Source: an uncultured Verrucomicrobiales bacterium (GTDB lineage: Bacteria; Verrucomicrobiota; Verrucomicrobiia; Verrucomicrobiales; Akkermansiaceae). Taken from it: a stretch of 50,759 bases of DNA. The notes beneath the pieces were generated by a model. The model saw nothing but the letters and a program-made list of their open reading frames with translations, searched no databases and was not told the DNA's origin. A program made the translations under genes and the position numbers. Where the stretch lies: NCBI GenBank assembly GCA_937944055.1, contig CALDZJ010000040.1, forward strand, positions 1-50,759, written 5' to 3'. The stretch's first letter is position 1. Each line of letters begins with the position of its first letter. Shown one piece after another: positions 34,132 to 43,146 of this stretch.

Positions 34132-35865
34132 ATGGCTGATGTGACCCGTGACACCTTAGTGAGCACTCTTGAGGAAATCGCCCTCCTGCTAGAACTCAAG
34201 GGAGAGAACCCCTTTAAAACCCGCGCCTACCGGAAAGGGGCTGAAATTGTCCAAAATTTCGATGGCGACATCGTAGCCCGAGCCGCGGAAGATGACCTCA
34301 AGGGGATCAAGGGAATTGGCGATGCCCTCCAGCAAAAACTCCATGAACTGGCCTCTAGCGGAAGACTCGAATACTATGAAAATCTCCGAGCAGAATTTCC
34401 ACCGACTCTCTTCGAGCTCTTTGAACTGCAGGGACTAGGGCCAAAAAAGATCAAAGCCCTTTACGATAAGTTAGAGGTCTCATCCGTCGCGGAGCTCAAG
34501 GAAGCCTGCCAAGGGGAGGAGATGACAAAGCTGGCCGGCTTTGGAAAAAAGACGGTCGACAAAATCCTCACCGCCATCGCCAATCGCGAAAAATTTGCCG
34601 ATCGCTTCCGTCTTGGTGATGTCGCCCCACTTGCTGAAACCCTCCTAGCCCGGCTCCGTGACCACCCCAAGGTTTCGCGCTCGGCGATTGCAGGATCCTA
34701 CCGCCGCTCGAAGGAGACCTTACACGATCTCGATTTCCTCGTAGCCACCACGGACGGAGCTGAACTCACCGCATTTTTCACCACCTTCCCGGAAGTTCAT
34801 GAAGTCATCGTGCAGGGGGAAACGAAGGCCTCGATCCGCCTTGAAAACGGCCTGCAATGTGATCTCCGCGCCGTAAGCAATGCCCACTTTCCCTTCGCAC
34901 TACAATACTTCACCGGCAGCAAAGAGCACAACGTAGAGCTCCGCTCCCTTGCTTTAAAGAAAGGGCTTTCGCTAAATGAATATGACTTCACGGGTGAGGG
35001 AGACCTCCCCGAGATTCATGAAGAGGAAGAGATTTACCACGCCCTTGGGCTCGATTGGATCACGCCGGAACTGCGAGAAAACCGTGGAGAAATCGAGGCC
35101 GCGCGCGAAGGAAAACTCCCCAAGCTCGTGGAGCTCGCTCAGCTCAAAGGCACTTTCCACAACCACACCACCGCCTCCGACGGTCAAAACACGCTGGAAG
35201 AAATGGCGGAGGCAGCAAGGGAACACGGGCTCCAATACCTCGGCATCGCAGATCACTCGAAGTCCTCCTTCCAGGCGAATGGCCTTGATGAAAAAAGACT
35301 CCACGAGCAAGTCGAAACGATCCGAAAGCTCAACGAATCATTCGATGGCTTCACACTCCTCGCCGGCTCCGAGGTGGACATCCTCAAGGATGGCTCGCTC
35401 GACTTTGAGAATGCCGTTTTAAGCCAGCTCGACTATTGCGTGGCCTCCGTGCACAACGTTTTCAACCTCCCTGAAAAAGAGATGACTGCTCGCCTGATTC
35501 GAGCGATGGAGAATGAGCATGTCACGATGCTCGGGCACCTCACCGGCCGCCTTCTTCTGCGACGAGACCCCTACGCCCTCAACATGGAAAAAATCATCGA
35601 TTGCGCGGCGGAAACACGCACTGTCATCGAGCTAAACTGTAATCCTTGGCGGCTCGATATGGACTGGCGTTGGTGGCAGCGCGCTCGCGATAAAGGTGTC
35701 CTCACCTCGATCAATCCAGATGCTCATGCCACCGAGCAGCTGCAATTTCTCGCTTACGGCGCGCGCCTCGCCAAGAAGGGATGGTTGCGCCAAGCAGACG
35801 TCATAAACTGCCTTCCACTTGCTGAAATGCAAAAGTGGCTGGCCTTGCCAAAAGCGAAAAGATGA
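34132..35865 (+). CDS. polX: DNA polymerase/3'-5' exonuclease PolX
   Basis: A 577-residue family X repair polymerase. An N-terminal helix-hairpin-helix part (IALLLELKGENPFKTRAYRK; GIKGIGDALQQKLHELASSG; LQGLGPKKIKALYDKL) is followed by the nucleotidyltransferase palm: GSYRRSKETLHDLDFL with Asp199 and Asp201, and LQCDLRAV with Asp244. From about residue 340 it carries a C-terminal PHP domain with the metal-binding motifs FHNHTTASDGQNTLEEM, GIADHSKSS and SVHNVFNL. This two-domain layout matches bacterial PolX, which fills gaps in base excision repair and trims 3' ends. I place the start at 34132 because the family begins there and AGGAG lies 13 bases upstream. Its stop overlaps the lipB start (ATGA). 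Confidence 0.96.
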   Translation: MADVTRDTLVSTLEEIALLLELKGENPFKTRAYRKGAEIVQNFDGDIVARAAEDDLKGIKGIGDALQQKLHELASSGRLEYYENLRAEFPPTLFELFELQGLGPKKIKALYDKLEVSSVAELKEACQGEEMTKLAGFGKKTVDKILTAIANREKFADRFRLGDVAPLAETLLARLRDHPKVSRSAIAGSYRRSKETLHDLDFLVATTDGAELTAFFTTFPEVHEVIVQGETKASIRLENGLQCDLRAVSNAHFPFALQYFTGSKEHNVELRSLALKKGLSLNEYDFTGEGDLPEIHEEEEIYHALGLDWITPELRENRGEIEAAREGKLPKLVELAQLKGTFHNHTTASDGQNTLEEMAEAAREHGLQYLGIADHSKSSFQANGLDEKRLHEQVETIRKLNESFDGFTLLAGSEVDILKDGSLDFENAVLSQLDYCVASVHNVFNLPEKEMTARLIRAMENEHVTMLGHLTGRLLLRRDPYALNMEKIIDCAAETRTVIELNCNPWRLDMDWRWWQRARDKGVLTSINPDAHATEQLQFLAYGARLAKKGWLRQADVINCLPLAEMQKWLALPKAKR

Positions 35866-36509
35866 GCCGCCTTGACATCCAAGATCTTGGTCAGAATCTC
35901 GATTTCAAAGAAACCTGGGAGCTCCAAGAAGCACTCGTCCAGCAAAGACGCGAGGGGAAAATCAGTGATACCATTCTCCTCCTAGAACACGCACCAGTTT
36001 ATACGATTGGCCGCACCCGGGACCAAAGCAGCCTTAAAAAAGCGGCCCAACTTCCCCACCCCGTCGTCGAAATTAATCGCGGCGGCCAAGGGACCTTCCA
36101 CGGACCAGGTCAGCTCGTAGGCTACCTCATTCTCGATCTGACCAAGCGTAAAAAAGACCTCCATGACCATCTCCGAAAGCTCGAAGAAGCCATCATCTTA
36201 GCGCTGGGAGAATTCGGAATTCATAGTTCGCGGCGCGATGGATTAACGGGAGTCTGGGTCGAGAAGCGAGAGAGCATCGGCAAGATCGCCTCCCTCGGGG
36301 TCGGCGTCCGTTCATGGGTCACACTTCATGGATTCGCCCTGAATGTGCAGAATATCAGCCTCCCTCCCTTCGAGAGCATCATCCCCTGCGGGATCGATGG
36401 AGTCAGCATGACCAGCGCCGAAAATGAACATGGCGCTCCGATCTCAATGAATGAGATGAAGAGCGCCATGAGAAAGGCATTGACCCGAGTCTTCGGGGAT
36501 TACTTTTAA
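35862..36509 (+). CDS. lipB: Octanoyltransferase LipB
   Basis: A 215-residue LipB, which moves octanoyl from acyl carrier protein to a lipoyl domain, the first step of lipoate synthesis. Motifs: INRGGQGTFHGPGQLVGYLI (substrate site), GIHSSRRDGLTGVWV, KIASLGVGVRSWVTLHGFALNV (catalytic Lys) and IIPCGIDGVSM (catalytic Cys). LipA is not in the window. The ATG overlaps the polX stop (ATGA), so the two are translationally coupled. It is convergent with the large ATPase gene, with only three bases between the two stop codons. Confidence 0.96.
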   Translation: MSRLDIQDLGQNLDFKETWELQEALVQQRREGKISDTILLLEHAPVYTIGRTRDQSSLKKAAQLPHPVVEINRGGQGTFHGPGQLVGYLILDLTKRKKDLHDHLRKLEEAIILALGEFGIHSSRRDGLTGVWVEKRESIGKIASLGVGVRSWVTLHGFALNVQNISLPPFESIIPCGIDGVSMTSAENEHGAPISMNEMKSAMRKALTRVFGDYF

Positions 36510-36512
36510 ACT

Positions 36513-39005
36513 TTAACTATCGCGGTGCTCGCGGAACTGACGCAGGAGCTCATCAATTGCATCCGCATCAGCGGCTGGAACTTCAGGCTGAGGCGGCACC
36601 GCTCGCGGAGCGAGATTTGCCTCGAAGGGCGACGGTGCCGAGGTCGCTTGGGTCACAGGCTCAAGCTGCTGAGCCGCCGCGGCAAAGACAGGCGGAGTGG
36701 GCTGCGTCGGCTGCTGCATTGGCTGGGCTGATTGGAACGGCTGGGCTGATTGGAACGGTTGGGCGGATTGTTGTGGCCTAGCAGGAGTGCTAGCGACATC
36801 GAAGGGCGATTTAGAAGGGAACGCGCGGCCTGGGCGGCGATCTCCACTTTCTTGGGAAATCTCCGCTGGGACCTCCGCCTGAACCTCAGCGTTAGGCGAG
36901 GGCACAGGGGTTGGGGTTGCTGTTGCTGCCGGTTTCGGCGCTTCTTGCGTTGGCGCCGTCTGAGAAGGCCGCACTGGTGGTAAGATTGATTGAGGCTCAG
37001 GGGCAGCGGGCGTCGCCACTTGGAAAGGGCTATTCGTCACAGCGGCCGCAGCTTCCGAAGCGGAAGGTGAAACGACGGCCGCAGCTTCCGAAAATGGCGA
37101 GGCTGATCCTGCTGCAACTGGAGCCGGCTGGGGAGGCTCAGCAGAAGCCAATTCGAAGGGAGAGGCAGCAGTTGCGGGTGCTACGGCAGTTGCAGGTGCT
37201 GCGGGTGCTGCGGCAGTTGCAGGTGCTGGCTCGGGCTGAGCTGTGGGTGCTACGGCAGTTGCAGGAGCTGCGGCAGTTGCAGGAGCTGCGGGTGCTGGCT
37301 CGGGCTGAGTTGCGGGAGAATCCTGTGGCTTCACCGTTTCTGCCGTTTGCTGAAATACGGAGGTGGCTACAGCTTCTGGCTCAGCTTCTGGCGATGAGGC
37401 CAATGCGAAGGGTGAGGCAGACGCCGCGCTGACTTGAACCGGAGCAGTCTGAGCCGGAGCAGTCTGAGCCGGAGCAGAAAAACTAGAAGTCACGGAAGCC
37501 GCAGGGCGGATCCGCTCAACGTTGAAGGACTTTGGCACCGCCACTCGGCGCACGACGAGAGGTGGATAAACTTTCTTGGGCTTTTTTGGAGGAGTCGCTG
37601 CGGCCGGAGAAGTCGCCGCGGCCAGAGAAGTTGCTGCTGGAGTAGCCCCTACACTTTCCGAGGATGAGCTAAGCTCCGCGCTTGGCTGAGCTGCTTGCTC
37701 ATTTGCTTGAGTGAACGCGGCGCTGCGCTGCACTGCTTGCTCTGTCTGCGCTTTGGGCACAGAAAATTCGCTGACGGGAGTCTCCTCAACTGGAGATGCT
37801 TTTACACTCTGCGAGGTTTTTACACTCTCCTTCTCAAGGTCTTTTTTCAGTTCTCCCTCAGTTTTCGCGCTATCAGTCGCAGTCGCTTGGGAGGGTGAGG
37901 TTTGGTCAAAACCATTTTCATTCCAAATATCACGGGCTTCTTTCAGAACCCCGCGAGGATAAAGCTGACCGGAAGTGAGGTCGATTTTTTCTAAGACCTT
38001 CTTGGCGTCATCACCCGAACGGACTTTAATCAAAGCCTGTGCCTCATCGGCTGTGAGTGGCTTTAAACGGATCACGACATCTTCAAGTCGGTCACGTAAA
38101 CCAAGCGGCAAACGAGGCGCGAAGGCGGACTCCCAAACGTCATCATTCACGGAAATGATCACGCTCATTCTTGGAGCAGCTTCCCAGAGAGAGATCAAGC
38201 TGCTCGTAGTGCGCAGAGCTGAGTCACTATCACTTGAGAGGCCATCGACCTCATCCAGCACGAGGACCGTGGGCTCGACAAGGGTGATGAGATTGAGAAA
38301 AGCACCGAGGCCTTCTAAGAATCCGGCTCCGGAACGGAAGCGACTGTCTGCGCCAAAGACCCGATCCATGAGATCCCCGGTGCGGCTTAGTTCATTCGGA
38401 GTGCGGATCGAGTATTCGAATAAGCGAGAAAGCCAGTAGGCAGTATCCCGGGTCGATGCACCGCTCGCTTTTCCGAGAACGGAAGAAAGGCGTGGAGAGA
38501 GAATTTCAAATTGATTCTTGGTCCACTGGGCGATCGCGGCCCCTTCATTATGAAAATCAAAAGCTTCGGTAGGGCGCTCTCTAAGACTAGCCAGTGCTCC
38601 GTCTTTATCTTGAGAAGGGACCTCTCCTGAGTAAACCATGGGGATTAAGCCATGAGCAAAGAGCCGCCGCGTGTGAAGGTCCATCTTGGTCAGTCCAGCC
38701 GCTCCTGGAACTGCTTCAGTGAGATGGGTCAAGGTTTCTTCTAGCACTCGCTCACCCTCGATCCGGCGACCATCTGAGAGGTGGATGGGGATGATGCTAA
38801 TCTTGGATTTCTTTTTCTCACGGAGGCGAGAGAGAAGCATGGTTTTACCATAACCAGCACGTGGCGCTCGAAGGGAAATTAGCTGACCATCACCGGAATC
38901 AATCAACTCAATGAGCCGACGATAAGGGATTTCATGAACCGAATCGACAATGGGACCGGCAGGGCTTTCGAGAGACTCAAAGGTTGTTCCGAAGGGGTTG
39001 GGCAT
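36513..39005 (-). CDS. P-loop ATPase with long Pro/Ala-rich tail bearing repeated SPF motifs
   Basis: An 830-residue soluble protein with two parts. The N-terminal ~365 residues are a STAND/AAA-like NTPase: Walker A at Arg46-Thr55 (RAPRAGYGKTMLLSRL), Walker B at 246-254 (TVLVLDEVDGL), a sensor-1-like SVNDDVW near residue 286, and a C-terminal RGVLKEARDIW helix. Residues ~370-830 are a low-complexity Pro/Ala/Ser/Thr tail with a short basic KKPKKVYPPLVVRR patch (~475) and six SPF motifs at about residues 531, 615, 636, 659, 733 and 792, usually SPFxxA; the N-terminus itself begins MPNPFGTTF. The last ~20 residues form a likely amphipathic helix (ADAIDELLRQFREHR). It is third in the secretin operon, so it may power or organise the machine, but it is not a GspE-type ATPase and no homologue is recognised. 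Confidence 0.85.
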   Translation of the reverse strand: MPNPFGTTFESLESPAGPIVDSVHEIPYRRLIELIDSGDGQLISLRAPRAGYGKTMLLSRLREKKKSKISIIPIHLSDGRRIEGERVLEETLTHLTEAVPGAAGLTKMDLHTRRLFAHGLIPMVYSGEVPSQDKDGALASLRERPTEAFDFHNEGAAIAQWTKNQFEILSPRLSSVLGKASGASTRDTAYWLSRLFEYSIRTPNELSRTGDLMDRVFGADSRFRSGAGFLEGLGAFLNLITLVEPTVLVLDEVDGLSSDSDSALRTTSSLISLWEAAPRMSVIISVNDDVWESAFAPRLPLGLRDRLEDVVIRLKPLTADEAQALIKVRSGDDAKKVLEKIDLTSGQLYPRGVLKEARDIWNENGFDQTSPSQATATDSAKTEGELKKDLEKESVKTSQSVKASPVEETPVSEFSVPKAQTEQAVQRSAAFTQANEQAAQPSAELSSSSESVGATPAATSLAAATSPAAATPPKKPKKVYPPLVVRRVAVPKSFNVERIRPAASVTSSFSAPAQTAPAQTAPVQVSAASASPFALASSPEAEPEAVATSVFQQTAETVKPQDSPATQPEPAPAAPATAAAPATAVAPTAQPEPAPATAAAPAAPATAVAPATAASPFELASAEPPQPAPVAAGSASPFSEAAAVVSPSASEAAAAVTNSPFQVATPAAPEPQSILPPVRPSQTAPTQEAPKPAATATPTPVPSPNAEVQAEVPAEISQESGDRRPGRAFPSKSPFDVASTPARPQQSAQPFQSAQPFQSAQPMQQPTQPTPPVFAAAAQQLEPVTQATSAPSPFEANLAPRAVPPQPEVPAADADAIDELLRQFREHRDS
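36729..36764 (-). repeat. 18-bp tandem repeat in the ATPase tail
   Basis: The 18-base unit GCTGATTGGAACGGCTGG occurs twice in tandem (one base changed in the second) and encodes the QSAQPF repeats. Other imperfect repeats of Ala/Thr/Pro codons fill 37155-37315. In-frame unit sizes would change tail length only. Confidence 0.7.
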
Positions 39006-39112
39006 AAAACTGGGGGATTTTAGGACTTTGTGAGGGAGAGATTAGGCTGTTAGAGATCACTCCACAAGAGTAGAGAGAAATAAATACTCATTCTCGAGGC
39101 CTCCTCCCCAGC

Positions 39113-40714
39113 TTACTCTGCTGAATCATCAGAAAAATCAGGCTTCCCCAGCTCATCCCAAAGATCCTCATCTCCGATGCGGGGCTGCTGTTGAAAGTCA
39201 GGAAGAGTGCCTTCAAGGCCGAGCTCCGACCGAAAAGTATCTGTCGGGTTCTTGATAGTTCCACCTAAACGGAAGGAGACTTTGATATATCCCGTCTTCT
39301 CGGATCCTCTCAAAAGTGAACTATTCGCAAGGAGTTCGTTACTCGCAACGAAGACTCGATTGATCGAAAGCTCTACCTTGCCGGCAATTTTTCCTGCTTT
39401 CGAAATAATCATTCCACCTCTGAAACGGAGGTTTCCTTTCTGCGCCATTTCGAGGTTCTCGATCGCAATGCCTTCAGGGCGCGCCCTTAAAACTCCGGTA
39501 ATGGCTGAGCCAGAGAGACCACTATCAAATTTCATCTCTTCAAGCTGACGATCTGGAAATAATTCAGCCATGTTGGCAAGGAAGGGAAAGTTGATGATCT
39601 TAATTTGATCTGCACTGAAGCGGATCATGAGCTCATCAAGCTCTTCTTCCCCGATTGTATAGAAAATATCGCCATCTGACTCGATGACCGCGCCGTTAAA
39701 AAAGCGGGAGAGCTTCTTACCCGCTAACGCGCTGAAGGAGAACTGGCCAGTTTCGGTCTTGAGGTGGGCTTTTTCTCCAGCAGCCAAGGGGATGAGGCCG
39801 CTGATTTTAAAGTTTGAGGTGAAGAGCGAGTCATCACTTTCGGGGCTATCAAGCGAAAGTGATTTGAGATCGATCGCTCCATCTTGGAAGCGCATCAGGC
39901 CGCTAGAAATCGGGAAAGCTTCCCACCCCTTAAGCACGAGGCTTCCTTGATCCATCGTGAGCTGACTCCCATCATTTGGGATATGGCGCAGGCTGGCGCT
40001 AACTCCGCGCAAGCCGATCTGTTTACTCTCGCCAAAAACAACGTCAAGAGCCTGACAGTAATACTGATCAAAGGTGAAGGGGAAATCTTCTTCTTCAAAA
40101 GTCTGCCCTAGCTCACCGGTCGCAGTGGGCATTCCCATCACGAGCTTCCCATTCGTCCCGCCGATCTGCAGGCCGCCGGGGCGTGCTCCTAAGAAGGAGC
40201 TAAACTTGGCATCTCCATCAACCCTCGAGACACTCAACTCGCGGAGATAGGAATTGGCGGGCCAGTCGAAGGTCGCCGCCCTCACATTCACCGAAAAAGG
40301 CAGGCGCTTATAGCCCTGTAGCCTCACTTCTGCTCCAGTCCAATCAGATGCGATCTTTTCCAATTTTTCCTGATATCCCTTGCTGTTATGGTTTAGCAGA
40401 AGGAAAAAACCGATTAGAAAAAGCGCGAAGAGACCACAAGCGACTAAGATCACTTTAAAGAGAAGATTCTTTTTCTCTTTCTCGGGAGAAGGTTTCTCCG
40501 GCTGATCGGAACGCCGCCGACGCCGCTTCACCTTTCGTGCAACCGAGCCATCCGAGCGGGTCACGACTTCACCTTTCTCTTCCTTAGCACGCTCCTTTTC
40601 TCGGAGCGCCTTCATCATTTCATCAAGCGAATACTGGTCTTTTGCCCCTTCCGATTCGGGAGACGAAGGTTCACGAACTGGGGGAAGAGGGTTCAGGGGT
40701 GGCTCTTGACTCAT
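39113..40714 (-). CDS. AsmA-like bitopic membrane protein coupled to the secretin gene
   Basis: A 533-residue protein. Residues 1-82 are cytoplasmic and Pro/Glu-rich with a basic cluster before the membrane (KVKRRRRRSDQ, 62-72). One span follows at about 84-106 (LLFKVILVACGLFALFLIGF). The rest should be periplasmic, beta-rich, in the style of AsmA/DUF748 proteins: GAEVRLQGYKRLPFSVNVRA, repeated IDLKSLSLDSPES and VELSINRVFVASNE segments, and a Pro/Gln-rich tail. AsmA-like domains have been linked to outer membrane biogenesis and lipid transport. Its ATG overlaps the last base of the secretin stop (TAATG), so translation is coupled. A periplasmic bridge between the secretin and the inner membrane is a natural guess but unproven. 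Confidence 0.85.
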   Translation of the reverse strand: MSQEPPLNPLPPVREPSSPESEGAKDQYSLDEMMKALREKERAKEEKGEVVTRSDGSVARKVKRRRRRSDQPEKPSPEKEKKNLLFKVILVACGLFALFLIGFFLLLNHNSKGYQEKLEKIASDWTGAEVRLQGYKRLPFSVNVRAATFDWPANSYLRELSVSRVDGDAKFSSFLGARPGGLQIGGTNGKLVMGMPTATGELGQTFEEEDFPFTFDQYYCQALDVVFGESKQIGLRGVSASLRHIPNDGSQLTMDQGSLVLKGWEAFPISSGLMRFQDGAIDLKSLSLDSPESDDSLFTSNFKISGLIPLAAGEKAHLKTETGQFSFSALAGKKLSRFFNGAVIESDGDIFYTIGEEELDELMIRFSADQIKIINFPFLANMAELFPDRQLEEMKFDSGLSGSAITGVLRARPEGIAIENLEMAQKGNLRFRGGMIISKAGKIAGKVELSINRVFVASNELLANSSLLRGSEKTGYIKVSFRLGGTIKNPTDTFRSELGLEGTLPDFQQQPRIGDEDLWDELGKPDFSDDSAE

Positions 40715-43146
40715 TAACGATCTCGGTAGGGATTTCCAGCTGGATCTAGCAGCTCGACAGTAATGAAGATCAAAATGGATCGCTTCTCAACCGAAACCCC
40801 ATCATTTCTAAAAAGACGCCCTACTAAAGGCAGGTCACCAAGCACGGGGACCTTGTCATTCACGTTCCGCCTTGTCTCGGAGAGAAGCCCTCCCATGACG
40901 ATCGTTTGACCATCAAGAATCCGTAAACTGGTCTTCCCTCGGATCGTTTGGAAGATCGGCTGAAGGATCGCGTTTTCGGTAATTTCCGTAAAGGATCCGG
41001 TCGAGGTTACCGCCATGTTCACGAGGTTCAAGGTCGGCGAGTTATTAAAGCCAACAATCGGACTCCCGTAGTTCACAAATCCTTCAAAGTCAGTGATGAC
41101 GGGATTCACCGCAACTTCGATAATCTGCCGATTTGGCCCAACTTGTGGAAGCACCTCCAAGGATACGCCAAGGTTTTTTGTGGTGAAACTGCTGGGGTTC
41201 GCAGGAGTGACTGGGGTCGATCCATCTCCCACCGCATTCGGAAGCTCGGGCGGCTCATATTCCTCTGGGAAGGGAAATTCCATGACCGATTGAATCGAGG
41301 CGTTTTGCCCCGGAAGCGTGAGCACAGCAGGCCGAACCATGACATCCGTTCCCTTTTTCTGGGACAGGCCTCTCATTAAGATTTCATGCGCGGTACCATC
41401 GATCAGGCCTCTCAGGCTGATGACGCCGCTTGAGCGCACGGTCTCAGTGACGCCGGCAGGTGCTTGGATGTTCCCTGTCGAGATCGCATTAGAACCCGGA
41501 CCAAATGCTCCTGAGGCAGTGGGCACCGAACCCCGATTTAGGAGAGCATCTAAACCATCGGAAGTGTTAGAAAGTTCACCACTTCGCAGCCCAGAACTGA
41601 CGGGAGCTCCGCCGATCGTGTCCGTGATGGGAATGCCTGTTCCGGTCGTCCCACCTGATAACACCCCATTTGCGCCGACGTTGAACTCTCCCAAAACGGT
41701 GTCAAAGCCTAACTCCTCAAGATTGTCTTGGCTGACATCCAGAATCGTGGTCTTCACGGAGACGATCACGGGCTCAGTCTTCGCGACTTCAGCCACGATC
41801 GCCTCGATCAAGCGGATATTAGCTACCGTGTTGCGCACTGTCAGAGTGCTCGTGCCAGAATTATAATTGGCCGTCGCTCCTTCTGGGAAACTCACTCCAA
41901 AACTTTTTAATTTTTCAGCAGCAGTGAGCGACTTTGCAATCAAGCCCCCCTCACCAGCGATCGCCTCAGCGAAGGGATCATCAGCAGCTCCCACCTCCTT
42001 GGCGACTCCCCCTCTTAAAAAACTAGGGGGCACTTTGAAACTACGGCGAATCAAGGCTGGATCAGAAAAACCAGAAGCATTGATCACTACGGCAAATTCA
42101 TCAACTCGGTATGAGGTCAAAGTTGCCTCAGTCACGAGGCGAACCACCTCAGAGAGGGGCACATTGCGTAGCTTAAGGTTGATGATCGAGGCCCTCACTT
42201 CCTTGACCGCCTCATTAGATTCATCCCCGAGCTGCACGACAAACGGCACTCCTTTTTCTGACTCATCGAGCGTGCTGGTATCACCCTGCTCGGACGCCAC
42301 TCGTAAAAAATCGATCGCCTCGTCAAGAGTTGCGCCATTCAAATTCACCTCAGGGAGAACGATCGTATTTAACTTAGTCTCGATATTGACCGCGCCACTC
42401 CCCTCCAGCGTAATGCCGCCCCCCTCAAGGATTGGCGCCCGCTCAGTCAAATGGTCCGCTTGCTCCCATGAGGCATCGACATCTTTCAAGAGCTCAGCAC
42501 GCGCTTGATCGCGAGCCGCTTGTAAGTAACCGGTCTTCGCCGCCTCCACGCGCTCCATTCCCCGGCGGGCCGCCTTATTATGCTTATCAATACGGAGGAC
42601 GTCCTCATAGGTCATCATCGCATGATCAAATTTGGCCAAGTCATAATAGCCCTCCGCCTCATAAAGGAGCCGCCTGACCTTATCGACATTCGCGGTGTGT
42701 TCCGGGCTGATCGAAGGATTACTCCGGATCGGATCGTCGATTTTTTTACGAAATTGAGCGACCTTTGCATTGCTAGGATCAACCGCTTCCACCCCCGCCA
42801 TGAGAGCTCGTGCGCCCTCAGGATCGCCCTTCCGCATCAAGTCTTGCGCCCTCACCAGTGAAGCCTGAGAAAAACGCTGGACCGCAGAAACCCGAAGACC
42901 CGCCACCGCCTTTGCCCCTTCTGGGAGCTTTGACACAGCCTCGGAATACTGAGTCACCGCTGTCTGAAAATCTCCTTTAAGATAAGCCACATCACCCGCT
43001 TCAAGGAGAGTGTAAGCATCGCGCGCATCAGCCGCCCGGGCCGCCGCCTCACTTGACTGAAGAGAATTTTGAGCAAAAGCCGGAGTCCCTAGAACTAAAA
43101 GCCCTATTAGTAATCCGCGCTGAAGGTTGAGTTGAAAAGCACCCAT
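40714..43146 (-). CDS. Secretin with N-terminal TPRs (Amuc_1098-like outer membrane pore)
   Basis: An 810-residue exported outer membrane secretin. A signal peptide ends near residue 25 (TPAFAQ). Residues ~40-230 are TPR/Sel1-like helices, ~255-470 contain N1-type domains (VNLNGATLDEAIDFLRVA; LRNVPLSEVVRLVTEATLTS), and ~470-800 the secretin core, ending in VPVLGDLPLVGRLFR, which is the hallmark of the family. The layout resembles the outer membrane protein of the Akkermansia Amuc_1098 pilus-like locus, recalled, not searched. It is first in its operon, and no pilin, PilM/N/O or traffic ATPase gene follows, so this looks like an operon for a specialised secretin. It is transcribed away from the giant lamin-tail/CotH gene across a 406-base intergenic region. 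Confidence 0.95.
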   Translation of the reverse strand: MGAFQLNLQRGLLIGLLVLGTPAFAQNSLQSSEAAARAADARDAYTLLEAGDVAYLKGDFQTAVTQYSEAVSKLPEGAKAVAGLRVSAVQRFSQASLVRAQDLMRKGDPEGARALMAGVEAVDPSNAKVAQFRKKIDDPIRSNPSISPEHTANVDKVRRLLYEAEGYYDLAKFDHAMMTYEDVLRIDKHNKAARRGMERVEAAKTGYLQAARDQARAELLKDVDASWEQADHLTERAPILEGGGITLEGSGAVNIETKLNTIVLPEVNLNGATLDEAIDFLRVASEQGDTSTLDESEKGVPFVVQLGDESNEAVKEVRASIINLKLRNVPLSEVVRLVTEATLTSYRVDEFAVVINASGFSDPALIRRSFKVPPSFLRGGVAKEVGAADDPFAEAIAGEGGLIAKSLTAAEKLKSFGVSFPEGATANYNSGTSTLTVRNTVANIRLIEAIVAEVAKTEPVIVSVKTTILDVSQDNLEELGFDTVLGEFNVGANGVLSGGTTGTGIPITDTIGGAPVSSGLRSGELSNTSDGLDALLNRGSVPTASGAFGPGSNAISTGNIQAPAGVTETVRSSGVISLRGLIDGTAHEILMRGLSQKKGTDVMVRPAVLTLPGQNASIQSVMEFPFPEEYEPPELPNAVGDGSTPVTPANPSSFTTKNLGVSLEVLPQVGPNRQIIEVAVNPVITDFEGFVNYGSPIVGFNNSPTLNLVNMAVTSTGSFTEITENAILQPIFQTIRGKTSLRILDGQTIVMGGLLSETRRNVNDKVPVLGDLPLVGRLFRNDGVSVEKRSILIFITVELLDPAGNPYRDR

